Shown: positions 23,488 through 34,590 of the stretch, in pieces | Position numbering within the stretch: position 1 is the first letter of the stretch | Layout of the letters: every line of letters begins with the position of its first letter | DNA from: Acephala macrosclerotiorum | Lineage: Eukaryota > Ascomycota > Leotiomycetes > Helotiales > Mollisiaceae | Direction of reading: 5' to 3' | Length of the DNA stretch: 64,000 bases | Assembly (NCBI GenBank): GCA_014904845.1 | Contig: MU119361.1 | Location: 1 to 64,000 of the forward strand | Program-made: the position numbers and the translations under genes | Notes under the pieces: model-generated | The model's database searches: none | Seen by the model: the letters and a program-made list of their open reading frames with translations, nothing else | What the model was told of the DNA's origin: nothing

Positions 23488-24606
23488 TCAAGAAACAACG
23501 AGCAAATGAAGAGGTGACTTGCCTGCTGCCATCTCAGCAAAAGTCTTCGATTCTCCATAGTCTAGCATATTAAATGTTGTTTTGCTCTCGATTCTTGTTT
23601 CGTAATCTGCTTCGTCCATGCTATCCTGTTCGTGAATCAATTTCTCGAGCTTCAGTATATCCTCGAGCTGCCTGTTAAAACTATTAACCAATCGAGGCGA
23701 AGGCATGACCAAATGTTCACTGCTCCTTGTATAGACCTGTGGCTGTTGCTGTGCTCCGAGCGTGTGCTGCAAATCCTGGGGAGGTCGCTGGTGCGTGAAT
23801 CGTATGGCTTCCAAGTCTTGGAGCAGACTGCCCATTCTCTGCTGTTGGTCTTGCCATCTTTTTGACTCGACTTCGGGATCTAAGCTTTTGAGCCCCTTAT
23901 TATATGGTCCAGGCATAGCATCATGCAGTTGCCTAATAGGAGATCTCTCTTGCTGAGTTTGAGCTTGTCGTTCCGTGCCAACAGTCGAATCCCACGGCCT
24001 CTGTAACTCGCCCACGGAAGTATCCAGCAGTTCAGGAGCCTGCGCATAGGCCCAGACACCGAAAAGGGCCTGCTGCAAACCGACATCAAAGTCATCCTCT
24101 GGACTTTCGCACATCATCTCTTGTATCGAACTTCGCTCTCCCATTAAGCCTCTCTCAGCTGCTTTGCCATGTTGGCCACTCCCCACCCTCCAGTCTCCTT
24201 TATCTCCCCATGAAATCTGCAACTTGGTGTCCTGGTTTCCTCTAACTACGAAGCCTATCCTATTCAACCCTAACGCCTCAAGAATCTCCTTTACAATACC
24301 GATATCCCAATCCCTAGCCTGAATCCATGTTGCGCTTGCCCAATCTTCAGCCAACTTATACCTTTCCTCTAGATACTTCTCTAGCCATTTCATCAATTTC
24401 TGTTCATCTTGAGTTATGGTTGGACGGAGGTCTCGAGGTGATTGTTTGGTGGCGAGTTTATGAGCTATCTCAGGCAGATTTACGAAGAGGAGAGAGACGA
24501 TGAGGGGGTAGGGGGTGGGTGGTTGAATGCGGAGGCGGAGGATGCAGGTTAGAAGGAGTGTGTCGCGTTTCCAGGAAGGGGTACGGTGGATTTTGTGTTT
24601 GCCCAT
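23488..24606 (-). CDS. Unknown Gln-rich protein
   Basis: A single open frame of 372 residues from the ATG at 24606 (MGKHKIHRTPSWKRDTLLL) to 23488. The front half has a hydrophobic stretch (YPLIVSLLFVNLPEIA) and an ordered-looking segment, LMKWLEKYLEERYKLAEDWA then WDIGIVKEILEALGLNRIGF. The second half is rich in Q, E, R and P and probably disordered. I recognise no domain. The frame is also open 124 codons further upstream; I took the internal ATG because the extension resembles no protein and runs up to the tRNA-synthetase gene's stop. The C terminus is uncertain, since an unusual splice could change the last residues (…MAAGKSPLHLL). Long uninterrupted coding potential is the main support. 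Confidence 0.5.
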   Translation of the reverse strand: MGKHKIHRTPSWKRDTLLLTCILRLRIQPPTPYPLIVSLLFVNLPEIAHKLATKQSPRDLRPTITQDEQKLMKWLEKYLEERYKLAEDWASATWIQARDWDIGIVKEILEALGLNRIGFVVRGNQDTKLQISWGDKGDWRVGSGQHGKAAERGLMGERSSIQEMMCESPEDDFDVGLQQALFGVWAYAQAPELLDTSVGELQRPWDSTVGTERQAQTQQERSPIRQLHDAMPGPYNKGLKSLDPEVESKRWQDQQQRMGSLLQDLEAIRFTHQRPPQDLQHTLGAQQQPQVYTRSSEHLVMPSPRLVNSFNRQLEDILKLEKLIHEQDSMDEADYETRIESKTTFNMLDYGESKTFAEMAAGKSPLHLLVVS

Positions 24607-24991
24607 GAAGAAGATGTTGGTGAGTTTTGATGAATTTGTTTGTGAAAATGTAGACTTTGCTATTGTTCGAGCATTCATGTCTTGAATAGCTCTGATATAG
24701 TGATGCGTGTGATTAATTGACTGTACAGTCCTTGAATGCTTGTGAATCATAGCATGAAATTCAACGATACAGAGTGGCAGTCGGGAAAATGACATCACCA
24801 AATGGACTCCAAATCCCCCCCTCATTTCCCTCAAATGTCCCATGGGCTCTGTAACATTGAAGTGTGATACTTTGACCACTGGGACTTCGGTTTCAAGATC
24901 AATGAATGAATGCTTCACAGCAATGCCAGAGCTTTCATTAGCGTATCGCTGGGTATCGTCTACATAAATCATGACCATCTACCGTCTATTA
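24607..24991. other. Gap between two minus-strand genes
   Basis: 3' region of the tryptophanyl-tRNA synthetase gene and promoter of the unknown gene. The minus-strand frame of the latter stays open through most of it, so its start could lie further upstream than annotated. Confidence 0.5.
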
Positions 24992-26971
24992 TCACGATGT
25001 GGTGCCCGCCTTGGCTGCAGCCTTTTCTGCAGCCTCCTTCATCTTCTTCTCCTTGATAGCTTTTTCTTTAGCTAACTTCTTCTCCTGATTTTTCGTTAGC
25101 TTCGGGGCTCCATCCACGGCAGCCTTGCCCTCGACACACTCTCCTTCGGGGTTCGCGACAGCAATGGCGTTTGGGTTACCGTTCCACCTCAACTTCTTTA
25201 ACGACATGAAGTCTTTAACTATATCATCCGTCACCGCCTCCCTGCGCTCTTGGAAGCCCTTCACGTAAGCCTGCAGCTCGGCTATGCACTTAGCCTTCAG
25301 CTCTCCGGTCAGCATTTCGCCCTTGGTGTATGCGACCCGAATGCGTTCGAGCTCCTCGTCGTCTTCCAAGAAGAAAGTCAAATATTGAAAGGCGACATCC
25401 TTCTCTGCATCACCGCCCTTTTCTCTCTGTTCCGCCTCGGTGACCTGGCCACCTGAGAATGCATATCTATTGATCTTGTTCTTTCTAACTCCACATCAGC
25501 ACACGACCCTCCAACACAGCCGCAAAGAGCTTCAAGACTCTGCGCAAATCGGGGAAACGTACATTTGGTTTGGCTGGTCATACATGAAGATAGCAGATGT
25601 ATCAATTGACGCACTCATCTTGGACCCTGGACCTTGAAGAGCATCAAGGAAGCGGGCATGGATGAGGGCGGGTTTGGCGAAGTGAAGACGTGCTGCAACA
25701 TCGCGAGTCATTCGGAAGTAGGGATCTTGGTCGATAGCACAAGGAATCATGGCTGGGATAAGGTTTGTTTTCGATTCGTCAGTGCCGAAGATGTGTGGGA
25801 AGGAAGATGCGAAGGAGGTTGCGCCTTGGACAGCTCCGAAGTGGATTTTGCCTATGCAAGAACTGAAGACATCAGTAAGCTGCTAACTGTTCAATTTCCG
25901 GAGAAATTACCTGTCATTGAAGCCAAAGACCGCTCGAGCGACATTCAGCGTAACGTGTTTGGAGATTCGAGTCACATTTCGGTAGAATGCTCCTCCCATA
26001 TAGTCGTAGTCGCTGAACATGAAGGTCTTCTTTGGGTCGAACCCGACAGCAATGATATCCTTCGCATTCTTCCAAGTATAGCTCATCACCTCCTCGATAG
26101 TTCGCTTCTCGGAGAAGATGTACTTCTCGTCGTCCGTGAGCATGATAATCAAAGGCACATCGAAGACATCCTGCAACCACCTATGAGTCATTAGCAAAAT
26201 ATAAACAATTGATTTCATCAATATGAAGGCAAATGAGAACGTAACTCCACAGAAAGACTCATTGTTTGCGAGACGTACTTTGTGAACTCGAATGGCACAG
26301 TATGGCCAATGTGCATGCTGTCACTGCTCGGTCCTCGCCCTGTGTACAAGAAGAAGGGTTCACCCCTCTCATGGCGATCTAGAATGTAATTTAGGTCCCT
26401 ATGGCTGAACACTATTCCTCTTCTCATGAATCTATGTGGCCTGTGTCCTGTCACCTGCTCGAAACGGACCAAGTCCTCCTCCAGAATCCTCTTCGTCCTA
26501 TAAGTCTCAGAGTCAGCAATCTTCTCGAAACACTCTGGGAAGTGAAATACAGTGCTCTCGGAGCTCTGAGACACTAATAGAGATTCGAGAGAAAAGAAGA
26601 AGAAGAAAACTGCGAGGCGGATCATTGCTCTCGGACTAAGGAGAATGCGACTCACCCGAATTCTTCAATAAGAGTCAGATAGTTGATAGCTTTGGTAACT
26701 CCATCTGCACCAACCTCTCCTGCGACATTCCAAGGATCGACAGTTTGCTTGGAGCTCAACTGTGTAACAGGCGCATCCGCTATTTGAAAGCCTCGAAGTC
26801 AGCATATGTTTCCTTAATTCCAAGAGTAGAGTTGCACGTCCTGTCAACATTTGGACATTCAAGGGGGTAACTTCGTCTCTCTAGGACCTGGAGGTAATAT
26901 GTAGAAGGGAGCAGCCTCGGGGGTAACTTACCTGCTAATGTAGTTTGAGCAGTGGGCTCTGGGTCCGTCAT
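24992..26971 (-). CDS. WRS1: Cytosolic tryptophanyl-tRNA synthetase
   Basis: Six exons, high to low: 26932–26971, 26656–26779, 26279–26497, 25911–26180, 25563–25862 and 24992–25484. They join in frame to 481 residues, as expected for the eukaryotic cytosolic enzyme. Class I signatures are [14 protein letters not shown] (HIGH) and [16 protein letters not shown] (KMSKS equivalent). [11 protein letters not shown], the catalytic-domain block [13 protein letters not shown] and [17 protein letters not shown] are also typical. The C terminus is a Lys/Glu/Ala-rich extension ([20 protein letters not shown]). It charges tRNA-Trp in the cytosol. A 13-residue first exon carries the start; all introns are 47–85 nt or slightly longer and have GT–AG ends. 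The call is firm. Confidence 0.95.
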
Positions 26972-27437
26972 GGTGAGAAATTTGGGTGAGAGTTGTTCTT
27001 GGAGGGGTACCGTTGTTCAGATCAAGTGGGATGCGGCAGAATTTATTAAACGAGACCAAGCCGGTGAGTTTCGGACGGAATGTAGCTCTTCACATAGACT
27101 CACTCTAAGACACACCAACAATCTGGAAAACGATAATAGACCTGTAGTGCGCCTCAAATTAACAATTGCAACCCTTTATTCCTTCAAAAACAATGAAAAT
27201 ACGATGTCTCGTGTTATCCAAACACAACAGCTGTTACCCCGGATTTTGGCTCAATATGCCCTGGCGTCGTTACTCAACAGGGGTTAGCGGCAAAGAGCAG
27301 ACAATCAAATGCTCAAATCAGTCCAGAACCTCAGCGAGCCACGCATCATCTCGATCACTTCCCCTCCTTTCTCAAACCATCTCCCACACACTCTCTTCCT
27401 TTCGGCACACCTCTGTAATGCATTCACAACACTCATG
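26972..27437. other. Divergent promoter region
   Basis: Lies between the tRNA-synthetase gene (minus) and the UPS/PRELI gene (plus), and must serve both. The plus frame is open from 27309 but the conserved N terminus starts at 27438. Confidence 0.6.
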
Positions 27438-28154
27438 ATGGTCAAATTCTACGAATCCAATTTCACCTACGACTACTCTTTTCCCGCTGTAGCTCTAGCC
27501 TACTTCCTCCGCTACCCAAACCCCTACAGCACGCATGTGCTGTCGACTGATGTCATCTCACGAGAGATAGATGCCAATGGACGACTGCACACACTTCGAG
27601 TCCACCGAAAATCTTCGAGATTGCCATCTGCCGTGCTAAAGCTGCTTCCAAAGAGCGTCCTCGGAAACGTCAGTGGCGGGAAGTCGGAAAGCTATATTCT
27701 CGAGACGAGTACGATTGATGTCAAGGAGGGATGGATGCATACCGAGAGTAAGAACTTAGATTGGACGGGCATACTGAGTGTCGTTGAGCGGCAGGAGTAT
27801 AGGAGGCATGTCCCAACTGATGAGGGCGATGATTTTAGCGTTGGGGCCGGGACAACTGGAGTTGTGACCTCGGTCAAGTTCAGAAGTAGGCTGGGCGAGA
27901 GGTTTAGAGCGAGGACAGCAAAAAATTACGAAGTGGACGATGAGCCTAAGAGAGGCTTCCTGGCTGCGTGGAGCACGGGTGGTATTCAGCGCAGCATCGA
28001 GGCTATCGCCAGCCGGAAAACAGAAAGCCAATTGGGCAAGAGCAAGGAAGGGATGAAGGTCGTGCTGGAGAGATTACGGCGAGGAGGCTTGGTCGCTGTC
28101 CTCGAGGGTATGAGGGAGGACAGGAAACTTGGATTTTCACACGAGGGACCATAA
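27438..28154 (+). CDS. PRELI/MSF1 (UPS) family mitochondrial lipid-transfer protein
   Basis: Intronless, 238 residues. The N terminus MVKFYESNFTYDYSFPAVAL, then AYFLRYPNPYSTHVLSTDVI and LHTLRVHRKSSRLPSAVLKL, is the diagnostic opening of PRELI/MSF1 proteins. ESYILETSTIDVKEGWMHTE and LSVVERQEYR complete the domain. Such proteins sit in the mitochondrial intermembrane space, partner with Mdm35 and carry phosphatidic acid (Ups1) or phosphatidylserine (Ups2/3) between membranes. Which paralogue this is cannot be settled by eye, although the strong Ups2-like opening makes the Ups2/3 group plausible. There are two adjacent ATGs (27435 and 27438); the second gives the family's usual MVKF start. The C-terminal part beyond residue ~185 is longer than in yeast and basic. 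Confidence 0.88.
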   Translation: MVKFYESNFTYDYSFPAVALAYFLRYPNPYSTHVLSTDVISREIDANGRLHTLRVHRKSSRLPSAVLKLLPKSVLGNVSGGKSESYILETSTIDVKEGWMHTESKNLDWTGILSVVERQEYRRHVPTDEGDDFSVGAGTTGVVTSVKFRSRLGERFRARTAKNYEVDDEPKRGFLAAWSTGGIQRSIEAIASRKTESQLGKSKEGMKVVLERLRRGGLVAVLEGMREDRKLGFSHEGP

Positions 28155-28534
28155 AAACAAGGGATGGAGACACAAAATACTTCGGATGGACATGTTGGAT
28201 TATGAGCTGTGGGCACTGGCCGAGACTCTTTAAGTCGTGGCCCCGTGTACAAATACATATGCTGGGAGCGCGGAGTTTGGGTTGGGCATTTTAGGCGTTT
28301 CCTCAATAGTCGATCCCCTATCCAATTAGTACCATCTTTGCGTACATGAGGTTATGATCTTGATTTTCAGAGTTGTGCAGGAGACTACAAATTCCCATCC
28401 TTTTGGTATCATTTGCCATCTGGGTCTGGGACATGCAAAGGTTTCAAGCACAAGATGCACGAGTTTCCCGAACAACCGACTTTCAGAATTTATACATTCT
28501 GTTCGTGAACCCTATGTACACTTTCCCCCAGCAT
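28155..28534. other. Intergenic between convergent genes
   Basis: 3' ends of the UPS gene and the carboxypeptidase remnant. No gene seen. Confidence 0.6.
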
Positions 28535-30256
28535 TTATAACATTGCCATCTTTCCCATCTTTCTTGTAGGCGGAGCAGTTCCGTTTCCAAGAGTTTGATT
28601 ACTTTGCGAGTAGTCCTCGGTCGTGAAAGGAACAGTACTCGACAACAAGTCAATTCTTCCAAGCAAGAACTCCAAATGTCTATAAGAAGCAGAAGGAGCA
28701 TATTGCGGGATCATATGTCCAGAAAGGTCGACGCTGACCTACGTCAAACCACGCTCAATATGCGTCGTACCAAGGACGCCGGAAGCAGTGAGCGTCGATT
28801 CGCTAGGGTCATCATGATACGGGACGTAGAAGGGATCTGAAGGTTTGGTAATGAAGCCTTGAGCTCCATTCCAGGTCATATTTCGGATCATCATTAACGT
28901 TCCGTTTGAGATGAGCACCATATCGAGGGAACCGTGTCCGATGACGGTACGGTTGCTTCGCTCAATGACGCCTGGGAGAATACTGACTCCTGATGGAGGG
29001 CTGTTGTCCGTGTTGTTGACAAAAACATCCATACTTGAGCATTCTTCCCAGTTGCCAATTGGAGCGTTGATGGCTCACCGGACATCAGTTCTGTTGAAGT
29101 AGATGCTCGCTCCTTCTGGCAGGTAGTCGAAAGACCCCGGAAACCCAAGGACATCCCAGAGTACAGGGCAGGTTGTGGCAACTTGATAAATGTCCCAGCA
29201 AGGGTTGACGTAGAATACCTCATTGTAGATAGTATCAAATACGTCGCATCCATCAAGTATGTTTCCGTCCCCGTCTTGGCCTGGCAATTCTGAAGGGAAA
29301 GGTCCTAGCGGAGGGAACGCCAGGTATTTGTTGATGTAGTCGGTGTAGCCGCAAGAATCAGACATGTTGTGAAGCTGTGCTCGGAACGTGTCGTTGAATG
29401 GCATGAGGCCGTACCAGTAATCGACGAACTGGACAGCTGGAATTTGTTCCTGGATAGTATCGTAAGATTTTGAGGGGTCGTAGATCACCGTTGCCTCCAG
29501 ATTATGATATGTGGTGTCGTTCTTGTTGGGCATAGCATCCGCAATATATGGAACATAATATCCAGCATAAGTTTCACCGGTGATGAAGACACGGCGGTTC
29601 TGCAGACCAAAGGTGTCCATGAAATTCTCCCAGAAACCCAAAAATTGCGCTGCGGCATCGGTCTCGCTCGTAGCGGTATGAGTTCCTTGGGAAAAGCCCG
29701 TGCCGACAGGTTGTTCTACCCATACCACGTTTGTCAAATTTCGCCACGTCCAAGGATTTGGGACTGGTTTGAATGTCCCATATTGCCACAGGAATGGACC
29801 ATTCTCCTGAAGAAGCCCTTCGAGAGAACTGCAACCTGGTCCTCCATTCAGCCATATCAAGATTTCGTCGCTGGCATCGGTATTCGTAGACGGGAAGAAC
29901 CAAAAGTAGAGCTCAGAAGTCTCATTGGCATCCTTGGAAACTGGCAAAAGACCAGCGTAGGACTCGCCAATATCAAAATCGACTTCGGGGATCGCACTTC
30001 CATTGACGGAATATTCTATGGTGGCGTTAATATTTGCAATTGAAGAAAAGTCTGGAGAACACTTACTCGCAGTCGCATTTGTGAGAAATGCAGATGAGTC
30101 GTCTCGGCGCTGATGGAGCTGGGGTACTTCTCTTCGTCCCAACTTCGGGAATTTGTCCTTCTTTCCAACATGTTGCAGAGACCTTCTGCTGTGCTGTGCT
30201 GCAGAAGCTAGATTGGCACTGACTGCCAGAGCAGAAACGGCGATTGAGAATCGCAT
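28535..30256 (-). pseudogene. Serine carboxypeptidase (S10), interrupted by two stops
   Basis: The ATG at 30256 gives a signal peptide (MRFSIAVSALAVSANLASA). A 51-nt intron (30016–30066, GTAAGT…CATAG) contains no stop and keeps frame; its removal restores the family sequence ATAKYSVNGSAIPEVDFDIG. Then come ILIWLNGGPGCSSLEGLLQE, WVEQPVGTGFSQG and VFITGETYAGYYVPYIADAM. The frame stops at TGA 29077–29075, then continues unbroken with AINAPIGNWEECS and TVIGHGSLDMVLISNGTL (catalytic Asp region). It stops again at TAG 28741–28739 and continues with VSVDLSGHMIPQYAPSASYR (catalytic His) to TAA 28537–28535. The full reading would be 556 residues. The nucleophile motif is GETYAG rather than GESYAG, with Thr in place of the catalytic Ser. 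Sequencing error could explain one stop but hardly two plus the Ser loss. Confidence 0.85.
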
Positions 30257-31298
30257 TGTAATGAAAGTCCCGTCAACGAGGAACAATTTGGTACCCGAGG
30301 AGCCTTACTTCCCGCCACACAATGGAATGAAAGAGGAAACGGAATTCGCGGGGCCCTGAACTTTCGAAGGGCTTCCTCGCGAGCTGTAGGAGCAAAAAAA
30401 ATAATGTACGTTTGTAGTTATGATGACGAAGACAAGCTCTACCCTGGTAAGAAACGGAGAAGCTCACTCGAGGAACAAATCTCAATGTCCTACCTTATGG
30501 TGGGGTTTCGCTCTGTGCCTTGCGATACATTGTGGTGAGCATGGAAGGTCCTGACTAACCCGCAGTAGCTTTTGTATATCGTCGAATATCTGCTGGCTTG
30601 CCGGCCACTCCAGACTGGAGTCAAGTTGAATTGACGCTGTGCTAGATACATCTCTGGCTCGTCAGTGGTCATGAGCAATAGAACTTGGCAACTGCTTCCA
30701 TTTGATGTATTCTAGTCGAGCAACGGCGTGAGGCTTAAAAGCAAGTGCTCATATCCGTGGTGGGAATTCCGAATACCGGTATTGTGAAGCGAAAAAGAAG
30801 ACGATCCTGGGTCCGAAGAATTTCCAGCCATGAGAAATCGAAAGCTTCTGTCCTTAAAGTGAGGAATGTGTCATAATATCAGACAAACCTTAGATATGGA
30901 GGTTGGGAAGTTGCCAGAAGCAAAATTGGGGCTGATAAGCTTTGTGGGGACGCTGGCCCGGAATGGGGCTGAATTATGGAGAACGTCGTCACACCAAGCG
31001 GCTGTTCGGAGATGGGCGATGTCCTACCCAAATATATGGAGGTGTTCTGTCATTCTCGTTCGAACCTTGAAGCAAGTGCTCTCTCAAAAACGAAGGGACA
31101 AAATCATGTTTTCAAGTTGTTTTATGGAACGTCCCTACCGTGCGCCACAGCCGGGCGATCAGCGGCTTCAATGTCCAATCCTAGTAGTGCAGCATTATTT
31201 ACAACCATATCGAGCTATATCAACGTTCCTGAGTGTCTAGATCTTTGATTTTCTGTTTTGCTTCAATTTTCAGTCAATGACGATGCGATGTACTTTCA
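30257..31298. other. Intergenic, nothing recognised
   Basis: About 1 kb between the carboxypeptidase remnant's 5' end and the UstYa gene's 3' end. I searched both strands for a RiPP-type precursor (signal peptide with repeated KR-flanked cores) and saw none. Confidence 0.55.
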
Positions 31299-32247
31299 TT
31301 ACGCAATTCCAGTCTTGTCACCCGACCTATTCTCAATTGCAAAGTGTTTGATAGCATCCCAGCTCCTGCAAATATGTGTGGAATTTGCTCCTGAGAACCC
31401 CAGTCGTCTCCCAGCACCATCCGGCTCTCGAAAAATCTCAGCAAAATCCAAAGTCGTGTCTCCTGCACAGAGAATTGATTGCCTTACTGTTTTGACATCA
31501 ATAACCAGCTCCATATTTATCGGATGGAGACTCACTGTAATCTATGCAATGGTATTCATGTCCATCACCAGCAAACCTAGCCTTGTCCTTCTTCTCATAT
31601 TTTTTGATGACATCTCTCGACACGCCCTGGAAATGTCAGACTCTTAGCTTCGGAATGGGGCCATTGGAGCTTACTAGGCAATGCAATTGATGGGTAACGG
31701 ACAGCGAGTATATCTCGCCTTCCTCTGGGTCATTCTCGATGCTCTTGCTTTGAGGCATATCGAATCTTCGAGGATACGGCACTCGCAAGAAACCCGAGCC
31801 CACTGGGACATTGTCAGTACTCTTTCGTAATCTCGGTATTTGGGACCTAACGAGGCATCAATTCATTCCATAACTTGTCTCCCTCAATTCCAGTGTCCTC
31901 GTACGGTGTTGGAAAGTTAAACATCACCTCTTCTAGCGGAACTATTTTATCACGTTAATCTTATAACCTCATTCATCAGAGGCATTGCAGGTCCTACTCT
32001 CAGGTATAAAAGCCTGCGGGTTCAATGCACCATCTTCTCCCGACTGCGGCCAAGACATCGACCTTCCAATATCCCTCCAATTATGTCCGACTCCAAATCC
32101 CAGGACAAAACACACCACCGCGAAAGCAGCCAGAAGAAGCACAGTCTTTACAGTCTCCCTCGCACACGACCTTTTCCGTCTGTATATTCCACCAACAGCC
32201 TCACCTGTTTCGTCGAGTGGCACGGCACTGTACTGCTCGTTTGGCAT
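31299..32247 (-). CDS. UstYa-family (DUF3328) oxidase-like protein
   Basis: Five exons, high to low: 31998–32247, 31852–31941, 31675–31802, 31536–31626 and 31299–31486, giving 248 residues. A cytosolic N terminus (MPNEQYSAVPLDE, RRKRSC) is followed by one membrane helix (TVLLLAAFAVVCFVLGFGVG). The luminal domain has FIPEIPLEEVMFNFPTPYED, GSGFLRVPYPRRFDMP, then both HxxHC motifs: SLSVTHQLHCL and GDGHEYHCIDYIRQSILCAG. The end is WDAIKHFAIENR. UstYa homologues oxidise or cyclise peptide cores in fungal dikaritin RiPP pathways (ustiloxin, asperipin, phomopsin type), and members also occur in other pathways or alone. No RiPP precursor, tyrosinase or methyltransferase is visible nearby, so the substrate is unknown. 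The start is the ATG at 32247; a GTG-led extension was rejected. Confidence 0.9.
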
Positions 32248-32895
32248 CTTCACCACATTGTCGTTCACAGCATGGAGAGGAAAACGGAAGATCGCAATGA
32301 GACGACATTATTTTGTCGAGTTACTTCAATTTTTCCTAAGCATGAAGTGGGGCATGGGCAAACGGACACACGTGACTGACCCCTTGCAACATGAGTAGTG
32401 GCATTCGAGGTATGTGATAGCTCCCCTAATCTTCCGTTTATGCTTAGTTAATCTTCATGATGGGCTCGCGTCGGAGATGTCCCACTCAACCTGGGACATC
32501 TACAACCACCTCTTTGTCTTTGTCGTTGCTGATACAACCATATTTGAGTTGGGCTACTTTGAGCATGCGAACGGAGAACCTGAGTTCAAGTATTATAGGA
32601 TTGGGTAGAAAATAATATCATAGGAAGCATAAGATAGACTACCGGCATCCTTCGCTTGTGTAGCACCTGCTCGAGCAGATGGGCCCCTTTTTAATCATAT
32701 TTGTTCGTCTGCTGAAATCATGCCTGGCTTGAACTCTTCTGCTGGCAATTATATGCCATTGCTAAGTGAAAATCAAAGACAGACGAAAATATAACATTCG
32801 AAAAAACCCAAACTTTCGGCGTCAAAATTGCAAATACACAGGTACGAGAAATTACAGTAACAAAATTTGCTCAAGCATTGCTGTTTGAACGCATC
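32248..32895. other. Intergenic, nothing recognised
   Basis: About 650 bases holding the UstYa promoter and the 3' region of the release-factor gene, both minus strand. A 64-codon plus-strand frame at 32414–32608 has no family features or repeats. Confidence 0.55.
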
Positions 32896-34219
32896 TTATG
32901 ATTTTGAATTTGCCGCAGCCGTTTTGTTGTCTGCTAGCATCGCCTCAATCTCCCGGTCTCCAAACCAGGTTTTCACACTATCGATGATCTTGTCCAAATC
33001 ATGACCACCTTCCATCACATCATCCAGATTATGGACACTGAGACCACTTCGATGATCTGTAACTCTCTGTTGGCCCCAATTGTAGGTCCTGACTTTATCT
33101 CCTCGGCCCATCCTCGCGATTCCGATGACACCTCTCCTAAGTTTGACCACTTCTTCTTCCCTTGCTTCCCTCTTTGCTTGGGCCAGCTTAGATCTCAATA
33201 ATTGCCAAGCCCGTTCCCGGTTCTGATGTTGTGATCTCGAATCCTGCATACTAACAACAGTATTCGTGGGCATATGAGTAAGCCGAATGGCCGAGTCTGT
33301 CGTATTGACATGCTGACCGCCCGCTCCCCGCGCTCTCATCACATCGGTCCTCACATCCCCAGGATTGATATAATAATCGCTCTCTGGGTCATTGAAGTCT
33401 GCTTCCCCTATTCCCTGACCTTCGCTTCCAGACTTTGGCAAACTGGGAAGAACTAGCACGCCAACAGCACTCGTATGTGTCCGGCCCTTGCTCTCGGTAG
33501 CGGGTACTCGCTGGACGCGATGAACTCCAGCTTCACTTCGTAGCTCCCCATAAGACCCAGGAGTTTCAACTTCGAGAATGGCTTCTGCGAGAGGCAGATT
33601 GCCGTCTGAATCGCCATCCGCGGTTTCGTATTTCAGCAGAGACGATCGCATACCTTTCCTCGAGCAGTATGCTTGGTACATCTTCAAAAGGTCAGCTGCA
33701 AACAGGGCTGCCTCGCCACCTCCAACCCCAGGCCGTATTTCTACTAGACACGGCAGGTCCCGAAAAGGATGCTTCGGTGTTAGAGAGGTGGCCAATCTCT
33801 GCGACAACGTCTCGAGCCGGGAGACAGTTTGCGACAGGTCTTCTGCGGCAAGCTCACGCAGCTCCGAGTCGGTCGTGGGATCTTTGAGCAGCGAATTGAG
33901 CTCTTGTAACGAGTCTTGTACTGTCTCCCATTCTTTCAATGCCTCCGAAACACCCTTCAGTTCTCCAATTCGTCTGGAAATTTTTGCGTCGAAGCTCTCG
34001 GCAGTTTCCTTGGTCAATCGATCGTGTTCTGAGGCAAGATTTCGAGCTCTCGCGAGCAACGCCGGTGAAAAAGAGCCATGGCTAGCTGGGTGGTGTGAGA
34101 GCCATACACATGCCGCAGATTTGTAACTCACTGGTACTGGCAGACCATAGCAGTCGCCGCCTAGCAGGCCTTAACGACACATTGAGACATCGTCGACAAA
34201 CGTATGGGGCTCCAAACAT
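32896..34219 (-). CDS. MRF1: Mitochondrial peptide chain release factor 1
   Basis: Exon 1 is 34132–34219 and exon 2 is 32896–34085, giving 425 residues. Exon 1 encodes a classic matrix-targeting sequence rich in Arg (MFGAPYVCRRCLNVSLRPAR…). Exon 2 carries the coiled N-terminal domain, the PCRF block EIRPGVGGGEAALFAADLLK, the codon-recognition region around RVQRVPATESKGRTHTSA and the GGQ loop VMRARGAGGQHVNTTDSAIR, which triggers peptidyl-tRNA hydrolysis. It ends with VTDHRSGLSVHNLDDVMEGG. It releases finished proteins from mitochondrial ribosomes at UAA/UAG. The short first exon with its presequence was found by splice phase: the donor GTGAGT at 34131 joins the acceptor CCCAG, exon 2 starting at 34085. 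Confidence 0.94.
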
Positions 34220-34590
34220 AATCGTTCAGTATTCTGAAGCTCTTCGAAGACACTGAAACTTTCAGATGGCTGAAAAGGCGCCAACCCCTTTTGGGCAGGT
34301 CCACCAAGGGGCAACCTTAAATGACATTTCGCCGTCGGCCGCTTGCTTCCTTCTTCACCCCACCAATTGCCGAACTCGGTCCCTCTCTTTGAACTATTGC
34401 ATCTGCATCTTCTCCAGAAACATTCTTCATCCTGCAAGTCTTACTCATATTCTAAAAGTCATTTCGAATAACGTAATAAAGGCTCTTTCATTTCATTTGG
34501 CAGCCATTGGTAATCTTGCTCTTCATTACTTTCATGATGTTTTACTTACATCTTCTAGTTAGAGGTCTACATACATCAACACGCAAAGCC
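34220..34590. other. Divergent promoter region
   Basis: Serves MRF1 (minus) and the gamma-glutamyltranspeptidase gene (plus). No separate feature recognised. Confidence 0.6.

Noticed and set aside
24607..24978. N-terminal extension of the unknown Gln-rich protein
   Set aside because: The upstream sequence does not look protein-like and a better-placed ATG follows; kept only as a possibility.
29075..29077. Programmed readthrough or selenocysteine at the TGA of the carboxypeptidase gene
   Set aside because: The codon is followed by GCC rather than a known leaky context, a second stop occurs downstream, and the catalytic Ser is lost. Decay is simpler.
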